A stretch of DNA of 11,704 bases from Arenicella sp. (GTDB lineage: Bacteria > Pseudomonadota > Gammaproteobacteria > Arenicellales > Arenicellaceae): assembly GCA_016763815.1 (NCBI GenBank), contig JAESTB010000560.1:1-11704 (forward strand). The letters run 5' to 3'. The position numbers and the translations under genes were made by a program. Below the pieces are notes generated by a model. That model worked only from the letters and a program-made list of their open reading frames with translations. It searched no databases and was not told the DNA's origin. Numbering within the stretch: position 1 is the first letter of the stretch; each line of letters begins with the position of its first letter. Below, piece by piece: positions 1 to 5,467 of this stretch.

Positions 1-291
1 GAGTCTTGGGGCGCTTTTACAAGCCGTGTCCATCAGGCTTTAAAAAACACATTGGCTGGTAATAGCGATAAGAAGCGTATAGCCGTATTTACTTCAGGCG
101 GGCCGATATCGCTAGTTACTCAGCATCTGTTGGGTGTACCACAAGAAAAGATAATGCAAATGAATTGGACGCTCCTAAACTGTGGTGTTACCAAGCTGGT
201 ATCGACAGGTTCGCGCTTATTCGTTGCGTCATTGAATGAACATACTCACTTTGAAGGTGCTGAACACAAGCACTTCATTACTTACACGTAG
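1..291 (+). CDS. Histidine phosphatase family protein, C-terminal part (5' end outside window)
   Basis: The frame is open from base 1 to TAG at 289-291, giving 96 residues of a longer protein; the N-terminal half with the RHG catalytic motif would lie to the left. The visible part matches the end of the histidine phosphatase (phosphoglycerate mutase-like) superfamily: ESWGAF near residue 2, a beta-strand plus glycine turn VFTSGGPI (29-36), LLG-P around 43-46, a LNCGVTKL segment, and the terminal SLNEHTHF (77-84). Members of the superfamily remove or move phosphate through a phospho-histidine. Here the position usually held by the second catalytic His before the GG turn is Ser32, which may be normal for this subfamily; the later NEHTH histidines are retained. 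The SDR gene starts 10 bases downstream on the same strand, so the two are probably co-transcribed. The substrate is unknown. An in-frame TTG at 52 is internal, because homology-like sequence extends upstream of it. Confidence 0.8.
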   Translation, partial: ESWGAFTSRVHQALKNTLAGNSDKKRIAVFTSGGPISLVTQHLLGVPQEKIMQMNWTLLNCGVTKLVSTGSRLFVASLNEHTHFEGAEHKHFITYT

Positions 292-301
292 CAAACAATA
301 T

Positions 302-1051
302 ATGAACAGACAAAATATCCTTATTACCGGTGCGAGTTCTGGTCTTGGTTATACCATGGCTAAAATGTACGCTGCTCAAGGTAAAAATTTAGCCTTATGT
401 GCTCGTAGAGTCGAGCGGCTCGAAGAGTTAAGAGAAGAAATAGCTAAAACCTATCCAGCCGTCAAAGTATTTGTTCGCCCACTGGATGTTAATGATCACG
501 ATCAAGTGTTTGCAGTATTTAAAGCGTTTGCTGAAGACTTAGGTCAGTTAGATCGGGTGATCGTTAACGCCGGTATGGGGAAAGGTGCATCATTAGGCAC
601 AGGTTATTTTCATGCGAATAAGCAAACCGCTATTACTAATTTTGTTTCGGCAATTGCTCAATGTGAAGCGGCATTAGAGCTGTTTCGGGCGCAAAATCAC
701 GGCCATCTAGTGACGATTTCTTCTGTCAGCGCGGTTAGAGGGTTGCGGCGTGCTATGACTGTTTACGCGGCCTCTAAAGCGGCATTATCAAACCTAACTG
801 AGGGTATTCGAGTTGATTTGCTAGGCACGCCGATCAAGGCGACGACCATTCATCCAGGCTTTATTCGAAGTGAACTCAATGAGAAAGTTAGAACAGTTCC
901 GTTTATTGTTGATACTGAGAAAGGCTGTAAGGCAATTCTAAAAGCAATCGACAAAGAAGGCGCTAATTACTACGTGCCTAGTTGGCCTTGGGAGCTGATG
1001 AGCCGCTTAATGAGGATAGCGCCAATAAGAATACTTAAGAAAATGAGCTAG
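302..1051 (+). CDS. SDR family NAD(P)-dependent oxidoreductase (249 aa)
   Basis: Complete classical short-chain dehydrogenase/reductase, expected to be cytoplasmic and to oxidise or reduce a hydroxyl/carbonyl with NAD(P)(H). Visible motifs are the dinucleotide-binding TGASSGLG (residues 9-16), the structural NAG (89-91), the catalytic Ser in TISS (140/141), the active-site YAASK with Tyr155 and Lys159, and HPGFIRSEL (184-192) after beta-strand 6. CARR at 33-36, after the second strand, suggests an NADP preference. The length is typical. I chose ATG 302 because it places the Rossmann motif at residue 9; the frame is open back to ATG 236, but that would overlap the preceding gene by 56 bases and add an atypical tail. 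No strong Shine-Dalgarno is visible, so translational coupling to the upstream gene (TAG at 289) is plausible. The C-terminal end (PSWPWELMSRLMRIAPI) is hydrophobic and basic. The substrate cannot be told from sequence. Confidence 0.9.
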   Translation: MNRQNILITGASSGLGYTMAKMYAAQGKNLALCARRVERLEELREEIAKTYPAVKVFVRPLDVNDHDQVFAVFKAFAEDLGQLDRVIVNAGMGKGASLGTGYFHANKQTAITNFVSAIAQCEAALELFRAQNHGHLVTISSVSAVRGLRRAMTVYAASKAALSNLTEGIRVDLLGTPIKATTIHPGFIRSELNEKVRTVPFIVDTEKGCKAILKAIDKEGANYYVPSWPWELMSRLMRIAPIRILKKMS

Positions 1052-1362
1052 AGAGACTGATTTTTAAACGGTGTTTTACGACACATGTTCGAATTCCGCC
1101 TCTGCCTGCAATATTGAGCGGCATTAGATCCGGATCAATTGTCTATTATCTCGACTTGAAGGTTTGCTTTAGATAAAAAAATGCAAATAAACACCGAATA
1201 ATCTGCTTGGATGGCATCAAACTCTGGCATCCCTCGCTGATTGTGCTATTTTACATGAACGCAATGTACAGTGCGTAAAAGCCTCCAAATATCGCTTGCC
1301 TTATCCAACCCGATGCATGCAATAAATGGAGGTCACTTCAAAAAGGATTTGAGGTAAAAAAA

Positions 1363-1435
1363 GAAAGAGTTTCCCCTGGGGGGACATCTCTTTCGGAAGA
1401 CTCTTGAGCTTACCCCCTCAAGGGTCTTTTTTTTT
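1363..1435 (+). ncRNA. Candidate two-hairpin RNA 3' end (small RNA or attenuator-like)
   Basis: First hairpin: GAAAGAG (1363-1369) pairs with CTCTTTC (1388-1394) and encloses a C4/G6 tract that can extend the stem. It is followed directly by the terminator hairpin at 1397-1426 and nine T. The G6 run (1378-1383) is also complementary to the C5 run in and beside the terminator loop (1413-1417), allowing an alternative pairing or a loop-loop contact. The structure lies about 310 bases after the SDR stop and more than 1 kb from the next gene, which itself lies on the other strand. It therefore most likely ends an independent short transcript or a long SDR 3' UTR. I do not recognise a named RNA family, and its 5' end and promoter are not identified. 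Confidence 0.35.
1397..1435 (+). terminator. Strong intrinsic (Rho-independent) terminator
   Basis: GACTCTTGAG (1399-1408) pairs with CTCAAGGGTC (1417-1426), with one G-T wobble. The loop is eight bases, and flanking AA/TT pairs extend the stem. Nine consecutive T (1427-1435) follow. This is a classic plus-strand terminator. It is the only strong one after the histidine phosphatase/SDR pair. Confidence 0.8.
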
Positions 1436-1616
1436 ACTCTCCCATCACTAACGTAAAGAAATCCCCATTTCTAAACGAAAAGAAACAAGCCCCTTAGACA
1501 TTTAACAATCTTGCCTATCTTGTTTCCTACATCCTTTGTACACCACTAGTTAAGTTGAATACAACTGTCTATTTTTCGTCATCTGCATAATTTGTTGCTG
1601 ACACGACTTTTTAGTG

Positions 1617-1634
1617 CTGTCTAATTTCGGACAG
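1617..1634. promoter_or_regulatory. Dyad CTGTC-N8-GACAG, possible regulator site
   Basis: An 18-base interrupted palindrome whose core is TGTCTAATTTCGGACA. A second site with the same TGTC-N8-GACA layout lies at 2145-2160, and TGTCTA half-sites lie at 1140, 1566 and (reverse) 1495. It could be an operator for an unknown regulator or a small stem-loop. No promoter could be tied to it. Confidence 0.3.
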
Positions 1635-2041
1635 TTTAACTGTGTGTGTTATATGTCGCCCTAAAAGGAAGAGAGCCAAAATTCATTCGCTTGATGCTTA
1701 TCATCCATCTTGAATTGTGAAATCAGCCAACATAATTTAAGTAAATTGAATCAGATTATCTATATGGGTTGATAAAAAAACAGATGTTGGAAGCTGTGAC
1801 GAGAGAGAGGCGTTGAATGACTTAAGCTGCCAAAAACTATCTGATTTGACGATAGGTTTAACTACGGATGGGCTGTATTAAATCAGTGATATAAATAATT
1901 AAGTTATTGATTATATTGATTTATCTTTAAATTTTACAGCGAGATGGGATTGGCGTTGACGCATGTTATTCAAAATTTGTTAGGTCTAAATGCTAGGTGC
2001 GTATGCGATGTTAGCAACGGCGAGTCGATACTGGACATATA

Positions 2042-2071
2042 GCCATTAACTATATTAGTTATGGCATTTTT
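2042..2071 (+). terminator. Hairpin plus short T run, weak terminator-like
   Basis: GCCATTAACTA (2042-2052) pairs with TAGTTATGGC (2056-2065) apart from one bulged base, with a three-base loop, then A and TTTTT (2067-2071). The stem is AT-rich and no gene ends nearby, so it may instead be a simple inverted repeat. Confidence 0.3.
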
Positions 2072-2144
2072 AGAGATGTGTTAGCGTTCGCAGGAAGCCT
2101 CCGACTAGGTCCACTAAAGCCGCTAAAATGACTCTAAAATAGGG

Positions 2145-2160
2145 TGTCTATCTTAAGACA
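2145..2160. promoter_or_regulatory. Second TGTC-N8-GACA dyad
   Basis: TGTCTATCTTAAGACA has the same 4-8-4 layout and the same first six bases as the dyad at 1618-1633. Sharing TGTCTA plus GACA at identical spacing within 530 bases is unlikely to be chance. The role is unknown. Confidence 0.3.
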
Positions 2161-2435
2161 GTGCTGAATATCACCCGTGATCCGCCAGATTGAGATGCCG
2201 CTGGCAGGATAATATTGAGTTTTGAAAATAAATAAATAAATTCAGAATTAAACTTTTTAAATCGTTCTTCGAGTGTTCTCAGGGAGATAAATGCCATTTA
2301 CCATCAGCGAGAAAGCGAGCCATTTGATGGTTAATTGATAACAGGGCCGCTCGCTGGCGAAATTCTTGATAGATATCACGAGCTTATTGATGACTATCTA
2401 GGTTTGTCTGGGTAAAAAGAGTTTGAAAGGCAAGC

Positions 2436-2465
2436 TTGTAGCACTCATGAATTTGAGTGCTACAA
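2436..2465 (-). terminator. Perfect 12-bp inverted repeat, probable terminator of the 2485-3483 gene
   Basis: TTGTAGCACTCA (2436-2447) and TGAGTGCTACAA (2454-2465) are exact reverse complements around a six-base loop. Read on the minus strand it begins 19 bases after the stop codon of the oxidoreductase gene, as expected for a 3'-end hairpin. The T run after it on that strand is poor (GCTTGCCTTTC), so termination may be weak, or the hairpin may protect the transcript 3' end. Confidence 0.55.
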
Positions 2466-2484
2466 AATGGATAGATTTATTGTT

Positions 2485-3483
2485 TTATAACGCAACCATC
2501 AACTTGCCGGTATTGCCTCCAGTAAAGAGTAAATTGATCCCTTCGATCGCGCTCTCTAGGCCATGAAGTGTATGCGCTCGATACTTAATTTTACCTTCCA
2601 TTAGGTACTTAGACATAGCTTGGATCATTCCTGGTATCTTGTCATAATGATCTGGCATAGTGAATCCTTGAATAGTTAGACGCTTCTTGATAATCGGAAT
2701 CCAGTTTGGCCCAGCCGACGGCGTCAGAGTATTATAGTCAGAGATCATGCCGCAAACCATTATGCGGCCATGAGCATTCATTAGCTCGAATACAAGGTGT
2801 TGCACAGGGCCGCCAGTATTTTCAAAATAAAGATCAATACCATTCGGAGCGGCCGCGTTTAGCTCGGCTTGCAAGTTGTCTGAGTTATAATTGATCGCCG
2901 CATCGAATCCAAGTTCATCCACTAGCCAAGCACACTTTTCGTTGGTCCCGGCAGTGCCGATTACTGTTAGCCCTTCGGCTTTACCTATTTGCCCGACCAT
3001 AGACCCTACCGAACCTGCCGCGCCCGAGACCACTAGTGTCTCACCCGATTTAGGTTTGCCAATATTCATCAAACCTTGATAAGCGGTCATACCGGGCAAT
3101 GCCAAGACACATAAAACAGCCTCTGTTGGAACGTTTTCAGGCAGCAAGTTCATGCCTTGGCCGTTACTCACGACGTACTCAGCCCAACCTGTTAAGCCTT
3201 GAACTCGAGCGCCAACCGTGAAGTCGCTATTCTTCGATTCAACGATTTCTCCGACTCCGCCAGAGCGCATGACGTCGCCCAATTCGACCGGCGGGATATA
3301 GCTATCGCGATCCGCCGACATCCACCCTTTCATTGCTGGGTCGAGAGACATATGAGTTTGTTTAATCAAGAATTCGCCGTCTTTTAACTCAGGGGTTGTT
3401 AATTTAACAACTTCAAATAGATCAGGGGTAATGACTGTTTCTGGACGTTTTACTAATTTGATAGCGGTGTATTCAATGTTCAT
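2485..3483 (-). CDS. NADP-dependent MDR oxidoreductase, CurA / leukotriene-B4 dehydrogenase-like (332 aa)
   Basis: Cytoplasmic, zinc-independent medium-chain reductase that would use NADPH to reduce the C=C bond of alpha,beta-unsaturated carbonyls. The family includes E. coli CurA (formerly YncB) and mammalian prostaglandin/leukotriene reductases. Seen in sequence: MSLDPAMKGWMS (45-56), equivalent to the SLDPYMRG motif of CurA; PGMTAYQGL (130-138); the nucleotide-binding loop SGAAGSVG (153-160) followed by GQIGK (164-168); Lys183 near the expected 2'-phosphate site; the ENTGG turn (221-225); VCGMISDYN (243-251); and the C-terminal GNTGKLMV. The zinc ligands of alcohol dehydrogenases are absent, as expected. 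Length is close to the usual 330-345. The ATG start has a good AGGAG nine bases upstream. It lies downstream of the FetB-like gene in the same direction, but a 203-base gap and its own ribosome site suggest separate expression. The natural substrate is unknown. Confidence 0.93.
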   Translation of the reverse strand: MNIEYTAIKLVKRPETVITPDLFEVVKLTTPELKDGEFLIKQTHMSLDPAMKGWMSADRDSYIPPVELGDVMRSGGVGEIVESKNSDFTVGARVQGLTGWAEYVVSNGQGMNLLPENVPTEAVLCVLALPGMTAYQGLMNIGKPKSGETLVVSGAAGSVGSMVGQIGKAEGLTVIGTAGTNEKCAWLVDELGFDAAINYNSDNLQAELNAAAPNGIDLYFENTGGPVQHLVFELMNAHGRIMVCGMISDYNTLTPSAGPNWIPIIKKRLTIQGFTMPDHYDKIPGMIQAMSKYLMEGKIKYRAHTLHGLESAIEGINLLFTGGNTGKLMVAL

Positions 3484-3491
3484 TTTAAAAA

Positions 3492-3516
3492 CTCCTAGAG
3501 TGTTTGTAGATTTATA
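3492..3516 (-). promoter_or_regulatory. Ribosome binding site and possible -10 box of the oxidoreductase gene
   Basis: On the minus strand AGGAG (3492-3496) sits eight to nine bases before ATG 3483, a canonical Shine-Dalgarno that fixes the start. A TATAAA (3511-3516) just upstream could be a -10 element, but no convincing -35 is seen at 16-18 bases. A TGTCTA motif at 3551-3556 (plus strand) lies a little further upstream. Confidence 0.45.
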
Positions 3517-3686
3517 GCGTATTTGTAGTTTGAATCTTGTTTTCCTTATCTGTCTAACTATGATTTTTACGTAAGCGAAAAGCGATACGGTTTATATCGG
3601 ACCTTCAATACCATGGCGGCTTGGCCGTGTGACTATGCGACTTGGGGTTGGCCCGCAGCGAATTACTGATAGTCGTAATAAAAAGG

Positions 3687-4397
3687 TCACCGGGCTTCGT
3701 CAACGTCACTTGAGCTTGACCTTATCAGGATGTAAAACAATGCTGACGTTAGTCCTGAGGATGTAAAAAACATTAACATGATCATGATTTGATAGCGCAC
3801 TGCAATCAAGGGAGATACACCTGACAAAATCTGCCCCGTCATCATTCCGGGTAACGATACAAGCCCCACCGCCATCAGCGAGTTAGTGATCGGGATCAGC
3901 GTTGCTTTGTAAGCGATATTGCGAGCGGCGGTTTCATCTGTTCGTCCTAGTTCGGCGAAATAGCGTTCGGCAAACAGACTTATGCCATTCATACCAACCG
4001 CGAATACCATGCCTGCGAGTGGAATGACGATGCTAGGTTCAAACCAAGGAGATGTGTCGAGAACCACTTGGGTAATTAATGCGAGCAAACAAGAGTTAAC
4101 GATAAAGGTAGCCAATAAGGCCCTAAAGTATAAGTTGCGACGTTGTTCGGGTACTGAGCTTAGGGCAATCCACGACGAAGCGCACAACATTACGCTTAAC
4201 ACTGATAACACCAATATTGAGCTTTCAGTTTTGAAAATAAAGGTCAGTGCATAGCCAATTAAGCATAGCTGAATGACCATACGAGCCAGCGCATGGGCTG
4301 ATCTACCGGCTGAGTCAGACCAACGGCACAGAATTATAAGTACCAATATAGCCGGCAATGCAATGATAACCAGGCTAGTAATCGGGATAGTCTGCAT
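3687..4397 (-). CDS. fetB: FetB/UPF0014-family ABC transporter permease (236 aa)
   Basis: Integral inner-membrane protein with about seven hydrophobic segments (roughly residues 6-24, 39-56, 60-80, 92-114, 120-141, 168-186, 203-225). The family is recognised from IPLAGMVFAVGMNGISLFAERY (125-146) and LPGMMTGQILSG-SPLIAVRYQIMIM (182-206), which correspond to the conserved blocks of E. coli FetB (YbbM) and related UPF0014 permeases. In E. coli, FetB works with the ATPase FetA in iron efflux and resistance to oxidative stress. Here no ATPase gene lies next to it: the upstream neighbour is a divergent ion channel and the downstream one an oxidoreductase. The partner must therefore be encoded elsewhere, or this copy acts differently. 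It is somewhat shorter than E. coli FetB (about 259 aa). The start is ATG 4397; the Shine-Dalgarno is weak, but a perfect -10 lies upstream. The transported substrate is inferred only from the family. Confidence 0.78.
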   Translation of the reverse strand: MQTIPITSLVIIALPAILVLIILCRWSDSAGRSAHALARMVIQLCLIGYALTFIFKTESSILVLSVLSVMLCASSWIALSSVPEQRRNLYFRALLATFIVNSCLLALITQVVLDTSPWFEPSIVIPLAGMVFAVGMNGISLFAERYFAELGRTDETAARNIAYKATLIPITNSLMAVGLVSLPGMMTGQILSGVSPLIAVRYQIMIMLMFFTSSGLTSALFYILIRSSSSDVDEAR

Positions 4398-4426
4398 AGT
4401 GTTGCTACCAAGTTATGTCGCTGCTT

Positions 4427-4454
4427 ATTATAGTTTGAAAGCAAGCCCATGCAA
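4427..4454 (-). promoter_or_regulatory. Predicted sigma-70 promoter of the FetB-like gene
   Basis: On the minus strand a consensus -10 TATAAT lies at 4427-4432, and a weak -35 TTGCAT at 4449-4454 with a 16-base spacer. Transcription would begin near 4420, giving a leader of about 20-25 bases before ATG 4397. The -10 is perfect; the -35 matches only in its TTG. Confidence 0.5.
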
Positions 4455-4535
4455 CGGTATTCGGTTCTCACCATTAATCTAGTGGGTGTAATGGTCTTGG
4501 CCTATTTGTATAGTAGACTTCGGCCCGGTTAAGTA

Positions 4536-4563
4536 TTGAAATTTCCCCTTTTTACTGTATATA
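4536..4563 (+). promoter_or_regulatory. Predicted sigma-70 promoter of the sodium channel gene
   Basis: TTGAAA (4536-4541), a 16-base spacer, then TATATA (4558-4563) preceded by TG. It lies 40 bases before ATG 4603. Together with the minus-strand promoter at 4427-4454 it makes the 205-base gap a divergent promoter region. Confidence 0.5.
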
Positions 4564-4602
4564 CATGGCAGGTACCGCTACGGCCGCCGACTAACCTTTA
4601 AC

Positions 4603-5415
4603 ATGCATATTATGTCTTTTATTAAACAACTAGTTGAATCCAATTGGTTTCAAACCTTCATTATCGTAGTCATTGTCCTAAATGGCATAATTTTAGGCTT
4701 AGAGACGAACGACGGTTGGAGCGCGCCAGTTCACTCTGCGCTGAAAATTATCGATGGCCTATGCTTGTTTATTTTTGTGGTCGAGCTAGTACTGAAGCTT
4801 ATGGTTTATCGGCTGAGTTTTTTTACAAAAGGCTGGAACATATTTGATTTTGTTATTGTCGTTATCTCGTTAATTCCGTCGTCGGGCGGTTTGTCAATTC
4901 TTCGTGCCTTTAGAATTCTACGAGTGTTGCGATTGATAACTGCGGTCGATTCATTTCGGCGAGTAGTCTCGGGCATGCTTTTGGCTATACCAGGTGTGGG
5001 TTCCGTGGCGGGCTTATTACTGCTAGTGTTTTATATCTCCGGCGTGCTTAGTACCATGCTCTTCGGAGCCACGTTTCCGCAATGGTTCGGTAGCCTTGGT
5101 GATTCGATGTATTCGCTGTTCCAGATTATGACGCTTGAGTCTTGGTCGATGGGTATCGTTCGGCCGATTATGGTAGTTCACCCGTATGCTTGGGCGTTCT
5201 TTATCCCGTTTATCACCGTCACCACGTTCACCGTGCTGAACCTTTTTATTGGTATAGTGGTCGACGCTATGGCAACGGTAAAAGAAGCCGAGGCTAAAGA
5301 GCTTCAACAAGATAATGGCGAGATCGAGATCGAGACAATGATTATGAATCTGCAAAAAGAAGTGCGCGCACTACGCGATGACTTAAACACGCCAAGCCTA
5401 AGCAAACCAAAATAG
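4603..5415 (+). CDS. BacNav-type voltage-gated sodium channel (270 aa)
   Basis: One-domain six-transmembrane channel subunit of the NaChBac/NavAb family, expected to form an inner-membrane homotetramer passing Na+ on depolarisation. S1 is at about 17-33 (Asn27), S2 at 46-68 with Glu61, S3 at 78-91 with Asp82. S4 (97-120) carries gating arginines R101, R104, R107 and R110 at every third residue. S5 is at 132-154, and the pore loop contains filter TLESWSM (177-183), identical to that of NavAb; Glu179 is the high-field-strength site. S6 is at about 194-225. The tail has an acidic neck and a predicted coiled coil with heptad positions I243, I247, L250, V254, L257 and L261, as in tetramerising BacNav tails. 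ATG 4603 and ATG 4612 are both possible starts; neither has a clear Shine-Dalgarno. It is a single gene with its own predicted promoter and terminator. Family members are linked to sodium-based motility or pH homeostasis, which cannot be tested here. Confidence 0.95.
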   Translation: MHIMSFIKQLVESNWFQTFIIVVIVLNGIILGLETNDGWSAPVHSALKIIDGLCLFIFVVELVLKLMVYRLSFFTKGWNIFDFVIVVISLIPSSGGLSILRAFRILRVLRLITAVDSFRRVVSGMLLAIPGVGSVAGLLLLVFYISGVLSTMLFGATFPQWFGSLGDSMYSLFQIMTLESWSMGIVRPIMVVHPYAWAFFIPFITVTTFTVLNLFIGIVVDAMATVKEAEAKELQQDNGEIEIETMIMNLQKEVRALRDDLNTPSLSKPK

Positions 5416-5417
5416 AA

Positions 5418-5442
5418 AAGGGCTATCAACTTGATAGCCCTT
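5418..5442. terminator. Bidirectional terminator between the sodium channel gene and ppc
   Basis: AAGGGCTATCAA (5418-5429), a central C, and TTGATAGCCCTT (5431-5442) form a perfect palindrome that would fold into a stem of about ten pairs with a small loop. It starts three bases after the channel stop codon and lies 26 bases beyond the ppc stop on the other strand. On the minus strand it is followed by TTTTCTATTTT, a good U-rich tail, so it should serve ppc well. On the plus strand the tail is weaker. Confidence 0.75.
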
Positions 5443-5467
5443 ATGTTGCAACATAGACTAATTGCAA

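Larger units (their letters stand above)
1052..2484. other. 1.4-kb AT-rich non-coding region with multiple stem-loops
   Basis: I see no convincing protein gene here: stops are dense in all frames and no stretch shows a recognisable motif. What it holds, left to right: a fragment resembling a tRNA 3' end (1087-1110), a two-hairpin structure ending in an intrinsic terminator (1363-1435), repeated TGTCTA motifs (1140, 1566, 1618, 2145; reverse at 1495), an AT-rich stem-loop (1834-1859), a hairpin followed by a short T run (2042-2071), a GCCAG/CTGGC stem-loop (about 2187-2208), nested inverted repeats (2300-2356), and a perfect 12-bp inverted repeat (2436-2465) just beyond the end of the minus-strand oxidoreductase gene. 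It could be a decayed gene or element, or the seat of one or more small RNAs. Confidence 0.6.

Noticed and set aside
236..301. Upstream in-frame ATG 236 as the SDR start
   Set aside because: It overlaps the histidine phosphatase gene by 56 bases and adds 22 residues before the Rossmann motif that classical SDRs do not have; ATG 302 fits better.
1255..1278. Seven-codon leader peptide (MNAMYSA) before the 1363-1435 hairpins, suggesting amino-acid attenuation
   Set aside because: No Shine-Dalgarno, no run of one regulatory codon, and no structural gene following the terminator.
2291..2338. Tiny ORF of 15 codons (MPFTISEK...) preceded by GGGAG
   Set aside because: The Shine-Dalgarno is only four bases from ATG, the frame stops after 15 codons at tandem stops, and no motif or conservation evidence is available; chance is likely.
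2280..2470. Integron attC site
   Set aside because: Several hairpins are present, but I could not find the paired R and L core sites (RYYYAAC / GTTRRRY) in the right order, nor any cassette-like ORF.
5023..5355. 110-codon minus-strand open frame opposite the sodium channel gene
   Set aside because: It lies fully antisense to a strongly supported channel gene, and its translation is rich in His and Arg with no domain pattern; a shadow frame.
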